Positions 22,608-33,825 of a stretch of 64,000 nucleotides of DNA are shown here, piece by piece. Both the position numbers and the translations under genes were made by a program. The notes beneath the pieces are model-generated. The model ran no database searches. It was not told the origin of the DNA and saw only the letters and a list, made by a program, of their open reading frames with translations. The stretch is from Powellomyces hirtus. Lineage: Eukaryota; Chytridiomycota; Chytridiomycetes; Spizellomycetales; Powellomycetaceae. How positions within the stretch are numbered: position 1 is the stretch's first letter; each line of letters begins with the position of its first letter. The DNA lies in contig JAHLKG010000023.1 of assembly GCA_025526995.1 (NCBI GenBank), forward strand, positions 248,001-312,000, given 5' to 3'.

Positions 22608-22980
22608 GCCGGGGGGAGGGGGGGGGGGGGGGGGCTCGCATATATGTGTGCCCTGCACTGCCCACAGCTTTATGCCGTGTGACCTCTTCCTCTTTCCTTC
22701 CTACCTTCCCTCCCTAGACCGCCCATCCCTGCAGGGCCCGGGGTCAATCCCTTCAGGGTATAAAAGGGCAAGACACTTTCCCACGCCCGCGACGTCTCAA
22801 GGCCTTTATCGTGCCCGCGGGTCCGGGGGGGGGGGGGGGGGGTTCGCTCAAATATGTGTGCCTTTGCACTGGCCATTTTTTCTTCAAGCAGGACCCGGGT
22901 CAGTCCCTTCAGGGAAACAAAACGGCACGACACTTTCCCACGCCCGCGACGTCTCAAGGCCTTCCTCGTGCCCTTACAAG
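22608..22980. repeat. Two diverged tandem copies each led by a long G-run
   Basis: G-runs at about 22617-22634 and 22826-22842 are each followed by related sequence: CGC(T)CAxATATGTGTGCC, a CAGGxCCxGGGTCAxTCCCTTCAGGG block, then ACACTTTCCCACGCCCGCG and TCTCAAGGCCTT, ending in CGTGCCC. The second copy is shorter. This is a local duplication of a non-coding segment. Open frames over it are translations of the G/C tracts. Nothing else is seen from 22534 to 23312. Confidence 0.75.
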
Positions 22981-23312
22981 TATCCTCACAGATTCACATT
23001 GAAGCGTTGAGATGTAAGTATATCATTGGATTCGAGAATGTTGACATCATTCGTCATGTGCTGCGTGCACCCTGAACCCTGATATGCTAAATCTATAACT
23101 CTCGCGTTGTGCGCTTCTGCAAGATATACCACCATTGGGCAGAGAGATATCGTAGCACCTAACCATATACCACACTTTCAACTGTCAGCCCCGCTTCTCT
23201 CAAAGCCTCATCTCAAAACAACTTCTTCACCAATATATCCGTCCTGCGTTGATACCAGCGGTGCTTACGAGCACATACTCCAGAAAACTAATTGATGTGG
23301 CACAGCACTGCA

Positions 23313-24773
23313 TCAGGCGAACAGGTAATCAAAGAACGAAGTGCACGGAGAGGCGACCGCGGGAAACGACGAGTGCTTGTCAGTGTCGCCGGTGGAAAAG
23401 ATGTCGGCGCTAGGATGGATGTAGGTCAAGCGTTTCCCGTTACGCTCATCCATGCCTTGATTGAGAGGACATACGAATGGGAGAATTAGCAAACACGTAG
23501 GAGCTGTGAAAATGGTCAAAGAAAGACAGCGAGATACAGTACTGTGGGAGACGAGACGATAGTATCGGCACATGGCGTGCACTATCAGTCTCAAAAACTT
23601 GTTGGTGATCTCTAGGACCAAGGGAGGGGCAGGGACGAGGACAGGCGAGTCCGGGTCATGGAGGAGGACCCAAGCCTCTTCTTCGGCGGTCCTCTCTCTG
23701 ACAGTCGCGTCTCGGTCCATGGGGAGACCCGATTCCACGCACAGGACGCGGTTAATGATCTCGCCCTCGAACCGCTTGACAACGTCCATGCCAAGCCCCG
23801 TGCGTCGGATCTGCGTGAGCAGCTTGCGATCCTGACGAGTGAGGTTTGATTCGCCAGGGACGATCGGGCGATCTGCCTCCGCAGCGCTGGCGGCGGTCGC
23901 CGGGTTAGTGGTGGTTGGAAGTGAGTTGACGAGAGAATGAGGAAGTTGAGTGAAGGGAGAGGCGGGGCGAGGGACTGCGAGACCAGGGAAACGGTCGTTC
24001 CGGTTGTAAAACTCTGGGTCGGAGCCGTGCTTCATCACGATAGGATGTTCGGTAAAGTTGTCTGAAGCAAAGAATGGGAGAAGAGGCGGTGTTTAGGATC
24101 CTTGCAGATATAACGAACATACGGAAACAGGCCATCCTTTGCTCAAGACGAACAGGAGGTGGACCAGGGCAAAATTCAATATCAGGTCTGCGCGGTCGAA
24201 AGAAGAGACAATATGCCGAACTCAACCATAAAAGACGTACGCATTGCTGGGCGACTACCGCAATCCTTCCAGCCGAGCAAAAAAGCGTCGGGCCAGCAGG
24301 CTCTGTCGCTTTACTACTCCCTTCGTTCGCATCAAAACACACAAGCAAGATATGGCGGGCGCTTGCCCCTTCTCTGGGTACCCTTTATTTGAGCTCTACA
24401 TGCTAGCACCGCCCCAAACCCGCTTGCTGCGCTTCCCTCGCGGTCGACAAAGTGGCTTACCGTTGTCATACCTCCGCCGCCTTCGGGAGCCGACTTTGCC
24501 AGCCCTCTCCCGATTGACCAGAGAGTCACGGGGAGTGTACCAGGAAGCGAGTTTCTTTGGGTTTGCGGGAGCGCCTCGCTGCGAGACAAGCACTGACATG
24601 GCGCCGGCGGCACTGGCCCCAAAAGGTGCTGGAGTTGCCAGAGCGGGGTCGCTATTTATGAGGTGGTCTTCCAGGTGGAGAGCAAGAGCCGTAGAGGCGG
24701 CAAGCGCATGAGACTGAGCAGCTTCAGAGTGTTGGGCCGGCTGGCCGAGAGTTGTTCCGGGCAAGATAGCCAT
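23313..24773 (-). CDS. R3H domain protein with R3H-associated N-terminal domain (3 exons, 324 aa)
   Basis: Exons 24461-24773, 23543-24061 and 23313-23455 join in phase. The N-terminal part includes LVNRERAGKVGSRRRRRYDN, fitting the R3H-associated region, then DNFTEHPIVMKHG. Residues ~230-300 match an R3H fold: LEITNKFLRLIVHAMCRYY RLVSHS and, after the last intron, NGKRLTYIHPS. R3H domains bind single-stranded nucleic acid, so a cytoplasmic or nuclear RNA-binding role is inferred. The last intron (GTACTG to TCAAG, with GCTAATTC as likely branch site) restores the R3H C-terminus; reading through it would insert 31 unrelated residues. The gene shares a 435-bp divergent promoter interval with Trs120. 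Confidence 0.8.
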
Positions 24774-25208
24774 GCTGGACAGGGGCGGCTCAATTGCACG
24801 CGGCGCTTGATAGGGGGGAGGTCTCTTTGCTGAGAGTGGTTAGGAGTTGCCGCGGTTGGAGAGGACAGTGACAGAAGTTCTGCTGCTGGTGAACTTGTGT
24901 GTGTTGGTTGCGGCTGCTTTAAATAACCGGACGGGGATTGGAAAAAAAGTAGTTGGCAAATGGGGGGATAAAGAGGGGCAGTGACAGGAGTCAAGTGGGA
25001 AATCAATCAATCCATCCAGTCGAAGCGCGTGTTCATTTGCTTGGCTTATCTGGTCGCTCTCCGTCGTCATACCCGCAGACTTGACATTCCGCCTGAACGG
25101 CAACCGACAAAGGCAGAAGACCGATTTAGCGCTTTGGATCGATGAATGCAGTAGATCATTGTAACGTCATTTGAGCATCCTGCTTGTTGTGTTCGTCGCA
25201 AAAATATC

Positions 25209-28200
25209 ATGTCGATAGAGCAGCTCCCGGTCGAGCTTTTGCGGCCAAGTCATATCCGCGTTCTGCTCGTTCCCATCCATCCTATTCGCAGAGACACCTT
25301 CCGCAAATATGTCGACATTATATCAGAGTTTTCTGTGGTCCCGGTGACTGATCTGACAAAGCCGGACTCGACGCGAGCGCAATGTATGTGAGGAATTGTG
25401 CAAGATGCTTCGTCTTGCGGTGAGAAGGGGGCAGTGAACGGCACGCTCACTATCAAGTTTCGTGCGTGTAGCAAAGTATACCCAGCAGATGTACGAGCAC
25501 GACGGATATCTGCGAATGAATTATGTGACTTTCTATGACAAAGAACACGCGCCGTTGGAGGAGATGCAACCGTGGCGCCAAATCGTGGCGGTGAGTGACA
25601 GAAGATCTTGAGGGAGGGAATGGCAGCTGCCCCCACGCGCCAGTGAGGCTTCGATCTTGATGAACCTGGTGGATCCTAGGTGATTGGCGTAATGCACTGC
25701 CAACAAGTTCCCAGTATCGGCGAAGGTTTCAAGCGCTTCCAACACATTTTGTCCCGATATCCAGCGGTTCTCGCCTCTCGTTGCTTTGCATTTGAACCCA
25801 CAGAGCAGCAGGCGGACGATACGCGAGGATGCATCATGATACCTGACGATCCAAAGAAACTGTCGTTCTATCTGCAAACCCAGGTCAACGACTTGGCGAA
25901 TGAGCTGTTGATCGCTTTCGGAAACATGGTAAGGAACTCAATCTCATGCAAAGCTGCATCCGTGCGGTCTGCGACTAAGGTCAATGGTTGTCATAGGCAG
26001 CCCATGCGGAAAAGCGACCGATGATCAATGGTCCTATCATGTCTTCTCCGTTGGCACTGCCGTCGGGATCCGCCACGTCGTCACCCATGACGGCGATCGC
26101 ATCTCCGAGCGCGTTACATGCAGGATCATCTACCGCGTCTCTTGCGCCGAGTCCTCACACGGCTTCAGGTGGTGTTCTTTCTGCCACCCGCGAAAACTCT
26201 GTCGCGACGCTGGCCTCCCAGGATTCCACCGCGTCCATGTTGGGAAGTCTTTTTGCACCTGACAAGACAAAGAAAAGAACACCTGCGAGAGCACAAAAGA
26301 TTGTGGGAGACATGTTTCTTTTGGCTGGAAGAGTGGATCTTGCGATTAGCAGGTACTGGGCAAGTGTGACTGCATTTGTCTCGCCTTTTCACTCTGGGCT
26401 CATGCGGCCATGTTCATAGTTATTTGACTGCTCTCGAGGCGATGAAGACATCTGCTGATTATCAGTGGCAAGCCTCTACCATGGAGTCCTACTACTGCGC
26501 GTTGATACTGTCTCTTTTACCGAAGACGGGTGCATGGGTGAGGATTATGTATGACCATTGACAACCGATTAGGATATTGTTGTGATCCACTTGCTTACTA
26601 TTTGCTTCTCTCATGAAGCCACCGGACGGCAATGACGAACCTGCGGCTGCCTCTGAGGATGTCATGCCGAGCATTTTCGGTCGGCTGCCATTGAGTGCGC
26701 CAACATACGTGACCCTGTTCGAGGCGGCCCGCTCTCACCCACAGTTTCGCATGCTCATCTGCGACATCCCAGACCGTTATCGTGAGATATCGGCGCTCTA
26801 CGAGCGTGCGTACCAACCGGGCGTACCTGGTCACTATCCATACCTTCAAACGCAGGCCTGTCTCATCATGGCAAAATTCTTGGCTGCCATGTGGAACTGC
26901 AAATTCAATGGGCCAATAACGAACGGTGCAGGTGTTCTGCTGTTTGTACCCGAGAGCAAAGGTATTGCAGACATTGCCTCCAACATGGGTCTTCCCAGCG
27001 GTAGAGCGGGCGGAGCGGCGAGTAGTGCAACGGGCGGGATGGGACCGCCTGGCCCGGCTGCTGACAAGGACCGGATCGTCCTGCACGGCGGACTAGGCGC
27101 GTCCCGTGCTGACGTCTCGTCTTGGGCAATGAAAGCGTGGGGCTTGGGCATTGAGTACCTGACCCTGTCTGACCAGATCCGTTGCGTCACGGCCATTGCC
27201 ACCGCGTATGCGTTAGTCGGTCATAGAAAGAAGCACGGATTTTTTCTCCGTCAAACAGCTCTGTTACTAGCTGCGAACCTTAAGGGTCCGTCGAGGATGG
27301 CTGGGCGCATGGGCTCTCTGCCCGACATATCGGAAACCGGGGAGCTCCAGCCAACAAAAGCTCCAGAGTCTGGCGGCCTTCTTGAATGCATGCACAATGT
27401 GTGCGAAGCCTATGGCGCCTCTGAAATGTCCGCAGAAACCGACGCTGCGAAAGGTGGCCCCATGGCGCTCTTTGATGACGACAACGACGATTGGGCCGAC
27501 GAATACTTTGACGAAAGCGATCTGGATAATGCGACTGGCGACGATAGTCAGTCTGCCAGCAAGCCGACTCATGTGTCACGAGTGCGATATGGTTGGCCAC
27601 ATTTGCAGATAGACGCGCTAAAAGAGTTCATCGACATGGCGGAAACTGTTGGTGGTGAGCTGTCTGACCTGACTTTCGTGTGCAATGCTCCGATGATTGT
27701 ATTGACCGCGTTCTTGTCCTATCTGGGGTTTTCTGCCAGCTCAAACAAGTCTCTTGTTACATGCCCTCCGACTTTTACAGCGTTTCCATAAGTATTTGAG
27801 CGAGGCTGAGCAACTGGACATTCTGGACGCGCTGCACCACGCCTCAACGAGTCAAGCAATCGCCGGACATTCAGGCCCGTTCGAGTGTTGTCGAGTTCCG
27901 GTTCTGAGAAGAGTCGAAGTCATTAGGTATAGGGCGTTTCTGATCTCAGCCCCATCCTGCGGGAGTCGGGCTGGATCTACGACACTCCAACCATGCTTAC
28001 ATCGTCTGTCTATTCTCTTACAAGACAGCCAGTCACTGAGATCCCCTACCCCCATCCACGGTCGTTGCTCAGTGGCGCCGGTGCCAGCGATGACACGAAA
28101 GCGAAGGATCCGTTTCTGTACAACCCGTTCGCGGATAAAGGAAAAGCGCAAAAGAAGGATCTGGGGCGCAGCGTCTTGTTGGTCACGGGGGAAACGGCAT

Positions 28201-30617
28201 ATTTTGATGTGACCCTTGCCAATCCCTTCATGTTTGATCTGGAGGTGGAAGACCTCACACTTCAGTAAGTGGATCTGGGAGCTTTTCCCGAAAGCTGGGC
28301 ACGTTGTGTACAAATTTTCTCATCAGCAAATTACGGCGTATAAAAGTACTGCCGATCTAGAATTCAAATCGATACCGCGGACATCCCTTTCCATTCCCGC
28401 CCTGGCACGCGCCTTCAAGGTCCGGTTGTCGGGCATTCCATTAAGGCCTGGTACGCTGTGCATCAAGGGCATCCGAGCAAAGGTCTTTGGCGGTGTGCAG
28501 GTCGAGGTATCCTGCCTGTCTAGGCTTCTTGAAGATCCGAAAATGCGAACCAAAGATGGTCGCAGGAGACCTCAGGATGAAACGATGCGGTTCGGCAAGA
28601 AACCGGAAGGCAAGACCGCTGCCAAGATTGATAGTTCGAAAGTTGTTCCCGAATGGTCTATTCCCATCAAAGTGGTTCCCGCGCAACCGGTGCTCCAAAT
28701 CGTCAAGAACGTGGCTGCACCTACCTCGCGCATGCTCTTTGCCGGTGAGCGCACCGCCTTCCCCGTCCGACTCGAGAACGTCGGCAATACCACCATCGAC
28801 TTTATCACCGTCGGTCTTCTCGAATCGTACATGGAGTCGGAACCCCGCGCCGCATTGTCGCCCGATGGCGGTCAAGAGGAACCGGAAGACGTGTATGAAC
28901 GGGACGTGTACTGGCGCAACGTCCGTGCCATGTGGGTCGAGAAAGATCAGCAGGACGAGCAGAAAACACCAGCTGCGCCTGTGGCACCGGTAATGGGCAA
29001 TGTCGTGGTCGAACGCTTGCCGGTGAACCTGAAGCCGCGGGAACGTACCGATGTTATGATTGGCTTGTTTGGAAAAATGGGATGGTAGGTCTGGCCCGCT
29101 TGTGTGAGTGAAGGGTTCGAATCAAGAGATTCGGCCAAGCTCACCATAAGCTTGTTCTCATAAAAGCACTGGAGGAACAATCACAATTTCGTATGCCTCT
29201 ACCGCACTCGAATCTGAACCTTCATCTAGCGAACCCTCCGGCTCCCCCTCGTGCGAGCCCGACACAACATTCTACACGCGCATCCTAGTCCAACCTGTTC
29301 TCATCACCGTCACCCGCTCCCTCCATCCGTTGACCATGGACATGATGCTTCTCACGGACCGCAGCGATTTCACCACTGGCGAGCAGGAACGCAACCTCAG
29401 CATCGAGGAAATGACGGTCGACCCCGACATGGCGCCTGGTGCGGCGGCGGACTCGGCCAGAGAGGACTTTTGTCTGTTTGTGTTGGACTTGCGGAACTTT
29501 TGGAGAGGGGTCTTTGAGGTTGTGTTTGAGGTCTTTGATGGTGAGTGGTCGGGGGTGCTGTAAGGAAACCCGAGCTTGTTTCGAATATGGACTTACAGCT
29601 TATTGTGTTATTACTCGTTTTCCCCTGCACACAGATCCAGACTCTCCTATTCCTAGCTATGAAACGCGGACCGTGATACATGCTGGAGTCACCAAACGGT
29701 GTGGTTGTGAGGGTCATTTTGATATGGCTGCTTTCTTGCGATGACTCATCTTCTCCAACTCTTGTCTGTTCAGAATCCACCTCCCCCTCAAACGTCTCCA
29801 CCTCCCCACCAGCGTCACCTCGCAACGCATCCCGGCACCGGATTGGAAACAGTTTGTGGTGGGCAAGACGCGCAAGCGCACGCCGGAGGAAGAAGGCGAA
29901 AAACGCACCTGGTTTTGGTACCGCGAGCACGTCCTGGCGCGGCTCCGCGTCCGCTGGGCCGCGTCCGGTGACCGACGCGGCATCGTGCCCCTGCGCACCC
30001 TGAAGTTGGGCCGCGACATGGGCCGCGTCGTGCGCACTGCGCCCGTGCGCGTTACCCTGCAGTTGAGAGATAAGCACGGCTCGCAGATGGAGATGGGACG
30101 CTGGCGCGTGGGCTGCTGGGAAACGGTGACTGCGGTTTGGACGATCCATAATGCAATGGACCGGCCGCTGCAGCCGCTCCTGCGTATCCTCCCGACGCGT
30201 AGCCCCCCACCCAGCGTCGCGTTCCCCAATCCATCTACCACGACGACCACCACGACCCACCTCCACCCAACCACCGCAGCATCTCCATCGTCCCCCTCGC
30301 CAGCATCCGCATCCAACATCCTCCCCGCCGGGCCCCTGCAAACCGTCCTCACCACCATCCCGCCCGGACAGCACACGTCGTACGCGCTGCCCTTTATCCC
30401 CACCGGACCAGGCCCAGTGTGTCTGCTGTGGTGTGTCGAGGACGTGGATCGGGCCGCGGGACCCACACTCTCACCGCTGGCCCCACCACCACCACCGCCG
30501 ATACCGAGTACCGAGGGCGAGCGGATGCACGTGCCCCCGCCGCCGCCGCCGCTTCGTCACGCCTGGGATGAGGTGGGCTGGTGTGGCGGCGAGGATGCGG
30601 TCGTGAGCGTGGTGTGA
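25209..30617 (+). CDS. Trs120/TRAPPC9, TRAPPII complex subunit (about 12 exons, ~1.5k aa)
   Basis: Exons 25209-25383, 25472-25590, 25680-25928, 25997-26352, 26420-26537, 26619-27654, 27740-27884 (or -27926), 27950-28264, 28327-29084, 29167-29540, 29635-29698 and 29774-30617. The N-terminus (PSHIRVLLVPIHPI...FRKYVDII), MQPWRQIVAVIGV, GDMFLLAGRVDLAI and LTALEAMKTSADYQWQAS are Trs120 hallmarks. The C-terminal half is Ig/ASPM-like beta repeats (FLYNPF, GETAYFDVTLANPF, RTVIHAGVTKR). It serves as a scaffold of the TRAPPII guanine-nucleotide exchange complex for Rab11-type GTPases at the late Golgi. Two joins are awkward. The exon 7/8 intron is either 65 nt (GTGTTG donor) or an improbable 23 nt. At exon 8/9, GTAAGT to ATCAG leaves the phase one base short. 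Poly-Pro and Thr tracts mark the last exon. Confidence 0.9.
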
Positions 30618-31288
30618 AGGAATGGGAACGTGTGTGTAGAGACTGACAGATTGGCGTGCAGAAAAGAAATAAGTCTGGTTTCCTCCGCGCATGTATGACA
30701 CAATAGAATTGGATTTTAGACCCACGTTTGGTGTCGCGTGGCCATCTCCGAATATCTGTGTGTGTGTGTTTTTTCCTGTTTTTTTTTTTTTTTTTTTTTT
30801 TTCTGGGTTATCTGCGTTTCAGTTGGAGGGTGGGGAACGTCAAAACGTTCATGCTAGTGAGATGAGATGAGATGTATAACTCCAACCGCGAACACGTAAT
30901 GGAAAAAACATGTGGGACTAAAACAGGGGAAGGAATGAATGACAGGTGTGATGGGGGGGAAGTGTGTTATCAAGTTTGAATGTTCTTTGAAAAACGGTGA
31001 GTGACAAGGCGCGGGTTGGGGGGGGGGGGGGGGGTGTTAAATTGCATGACAATTGCATGACGACCAGAAGCCAAACAAAACAAAACAAAAGAGTGGGCGT
31101 TAGTGATCGAATTTTTGGAACAAAGAAAACGGGGCGTGCTCATCAATTCAGGAGAGGAAGGGGGTGGGTGGGTTGGGTCGTGTAAGTGAGATGGCTGGCG
31201 CGCGCTACGCTCCGGGGGGTGTACATGAATGAAGGGAACGAGTAACGAACGGAAAAGCGGTGCGGGATCTTGGGGGCGGGCCTGCATT
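30618..31288. other. Convergent 3' interval with homopolymer tracts
   Basis: This lies between the 3' ends of Trs120 (+) and PDHA (-). It contains a T-run at about 30779-30802 and a G-run at about 31018-31034. No coding or RNA gene is seen. Confidence 0.6.
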
Positions 31289-32919
31289 TCAACGCTGGGC
31301 GTAGTGGTGGGTTTCGTCGGGTGTGCATCCACGGAGGAAATCGGGTTCGTTGCCCTTGGTGTGGATATCGGTGAAGAGTTCCTTCAAGTCGGGTTCCGGG
31401 CTGGCCTTTGCCTGCGTGACGGCCGCGTCGATTTCCGTGCGGGCGTCCTTGTCCATTTTTTTGAGCTCGTCCTCGGTGGCAATGTTGCGTTCGAGGATGC
31501 GTTCCTTGAGCCCCGTGATGGGGTCGTTGGTGGATCGCATGTGCTGGATCTCTTCCCGCGTGCGGTAGGTCGTGCCTGGGTCCGACATCGAGTGGCCGCC
31601 GTAGCGGTACGTGACCATTTCCATCACCATGGGGCCTTTGCCCGACAGAGTCCACTCGCGCGCGAATTTGGAAGCTTCTCGGACAGCGAGGACGTCCATA
31701 CCCTTTTATGATGCGCGAAATGCGTTAGAGAAATGTGACACGTGAGGGGCGGTGAGTCAGATGGATTCGTTGTAGAGTACATACGTTGACACGAATGCCT
31801 GGAATGTAGTCACCACGGGTGTAGTATTTAGTAGAGGCCGAGGCACGCAGGGCAGAGGTGCCCATTCCATAGTTGTTGTTCTCGCACACAAACACGGCGG
31901 GGAGGTTCCACAGCTTGGCCATGTTGTACGCTTCAAAGACCTGGCCCTGGTTGGCGGCCCCGTCACCGTACATGGCAAAGGTCATGGTTCCCTTCTCCAG
32001 GTACTTTTGGGCGAGCGCGATTCCAGCACCAATGGGGACCTGGGCACCGACAATGCCGTTTCCTCCGTAGAATTCGTGGGCAAACATGTGCATGGAACCT
32101 CCCTTTCCTCGCGAGCATCCGTCTTTGCGACCCATCAGCTCGGCGAGGATGCTCATGGCCGAGGCACCTCGGAGCAGTGTGAAGCCGTGGCAGCGGTAGG
32201 CGGTGATGATGGCGTCGTCTTTTGCAATGGCGGCGTGCATCCCAGCAGCGACGGCTTCCTGGCCGGTGGACAGGTGGCAGAAACCCCGAATCATTTTGGC
32301 TTTGTAGAGCTATGCCCCCCAATGGAAGAAAACAAAGAGACGATTTGTCAGAAAGAGGGGTACGCAAGATCCGTTGATGAGATGATATGAGGGTTGAGAT
32401 GGGTTTCTTGCGCATTGCTTTCCAAAAATATCCGGTTTGGCTGGCGGATAAAAAAAAGCAATCTTGCTCCGCTCGGATTTCGTCAAGATTGCCCCGCGGA
32501 CCCTAGTGGTCTGTGCCCCATGGACCCTAGTGGTCGATTGCCGATCCGCGCTCTTTCTGGTTTGTCGCTTTATACACCGTCTTTCTCCTGCTCCTTACCT
32601 GGTCAGAGGCGGTCTCCAAACGACGGATAAGGACCATGTTCCTGTACATGTCGAGCATCTCGGTCTTGGTAGCGTCGACGTCGAGCGAGATGGGGCCGCA
32701 TTTGTGGTAGGCAAAGTGCGAGTCTGGGAAGGTGAAGGTGTGCTTCTCGTCGGCGGCGGCGGCGGGTGCTGCTGCAGCAGCGTGTTTGGCGCGGGCTACT
32801 GGTGCGGTTGAGAAAGAGGTTCGTTGAGCCTTGAAGGAGGTGGCGGCGGCTGGGGACAGACGGAGTGGGCGGGCGGCGGCGACGGGAGCGGAGGCCGTTC
32901 GGAACAGAGTTGCAAGCAT
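31289..32919 (-). CDS. PDA1: Pyruvate dehydrogenase E1 component, alpha subunit, mitochondrial (3 exons, 419 aa)
   Basis: Exons 32599-32919, 31785-32309 and 31289-31702 join in phase 0. The N-terminus ([20 protein letters not shown]) is a typical mitochondrial presequence, followed by an Ala-rich stretch. Conserved parts are [34 protein letters not shown], the thiamine-diphosphate motif [17 protein letters not shown] to CENN, and the phosphorylation-loop region [19 protein letters not shown], where E1 kinases act in other eukaryotes. With the beta subunit it decarboxylates pyruvate and transfers acetyl to E2 lipoate in the matrix. The length fits the family. It is divergent from the GGA gene. 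Confidence 0.97.
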
Positions 32920-33825
32920 GGCGCTGTGTGTGTGTGTGAGGAAGGAGAAGAGGGTATGCAAAATGACGGCGTCGCAGATGGGGAGGGGGGGGGTGAGTTG
33001 CAAATGGGGACAAAAGCAAACAACAAGCGAGTTGAATTGGGTGAAAGGGAGAGAGAGAGAGACTTTGCTATCGATTGTTGATAATGATGATGTGGCTAGA
33101 TATAGGTCTCCTCGCGCAACGGGATATATTTAGTTACACCTGGATCTAGTCCCTCCCGAATATACTCTCTCCCAGATCTAGTCGTCAACTCCTGAATATA
33201 GTCCCACCTGGATCTAGTTATTCCTAGATCTAGCCAGTCAATCACTCGTGGGAATCCATTCATTTCATTTCATTTCATTTCATTTCATTTCATTTCATTT
33301 CATTTCATTTCATTCATTCATTCATTCATTCATTCACAAAGTATCGCATAGAGATCATCATGTCTAAATCCCACTCATCTTGACAGTGTCAATGCTTCAC
33401 TCGGTGATCCTTTGGTCACTTCAAGCTTAGGAATACACAGGTTCTGCCGCACAAGCCGGCGCTGATTTTTATAAAAATCGCACCCACTGGCCATTCGATG
33501 GAGCCATTTGATGGAGCAAAGTGCTAGAGGATTGCTATTTGTACTTTTGGCTGGGAAATGGCTCGTCGTTGGATATGTCTCCTCGTCTATGTGACCGTCG
33601 GCGCGTGGCTTACTCAGCTGATGACCGCCGGCCGATGGGCGATTCACAGCCCACCCCCCACACAGACAGGCAGACCTTGGCACACCGGAACGCCATCTTG
33701 ACACTGTCTCTCAACAAGAAATAGAACAAGCGGCCGCGACAGTCATATACAGCCCTACCCTTGCACTCGTGGCCCACCGGAAGGTTCAGCTCGTAACACC
33801 CATTTAATCCTCGTACTTGCCTGCC
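32920..33825. promoter_or_regulatory. Divergent intergenic region with motif array and microsatellites
   Basis: This is the shared upstream region of PDHA (-) and GGA (+). GATCTAG occurs four times and GAATATA-like words twice, interleaved, between about 33142 and 33233. A (CATTT)n array follows at about 33258-33314 and then (CATT)n to about 33336. Only position supports a promoter role. Downstream to 33825 nothing gene-like is seen. Confidence 0.45.

Noticed and set aside
29108..29126. GGGTTCGAATC, resembling a tRNA B box
   Set aside because: It lies inside a Trs120 intron; no acceptor, D or anticodon arms fold around it.
29397..30466. Overlapping minus-strand frames up to 325 codons
   Set aside because: They are antisense to the conserved Trs120 C-terminal exons, with low-complexity translation.
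33258..33336. Regular repeats considered as a CRISPR-like array
   Set aside because: They are contiguous CATTT/CATT units with no spacers: a plain microsatellite. No CRISPR array was seen in the window.
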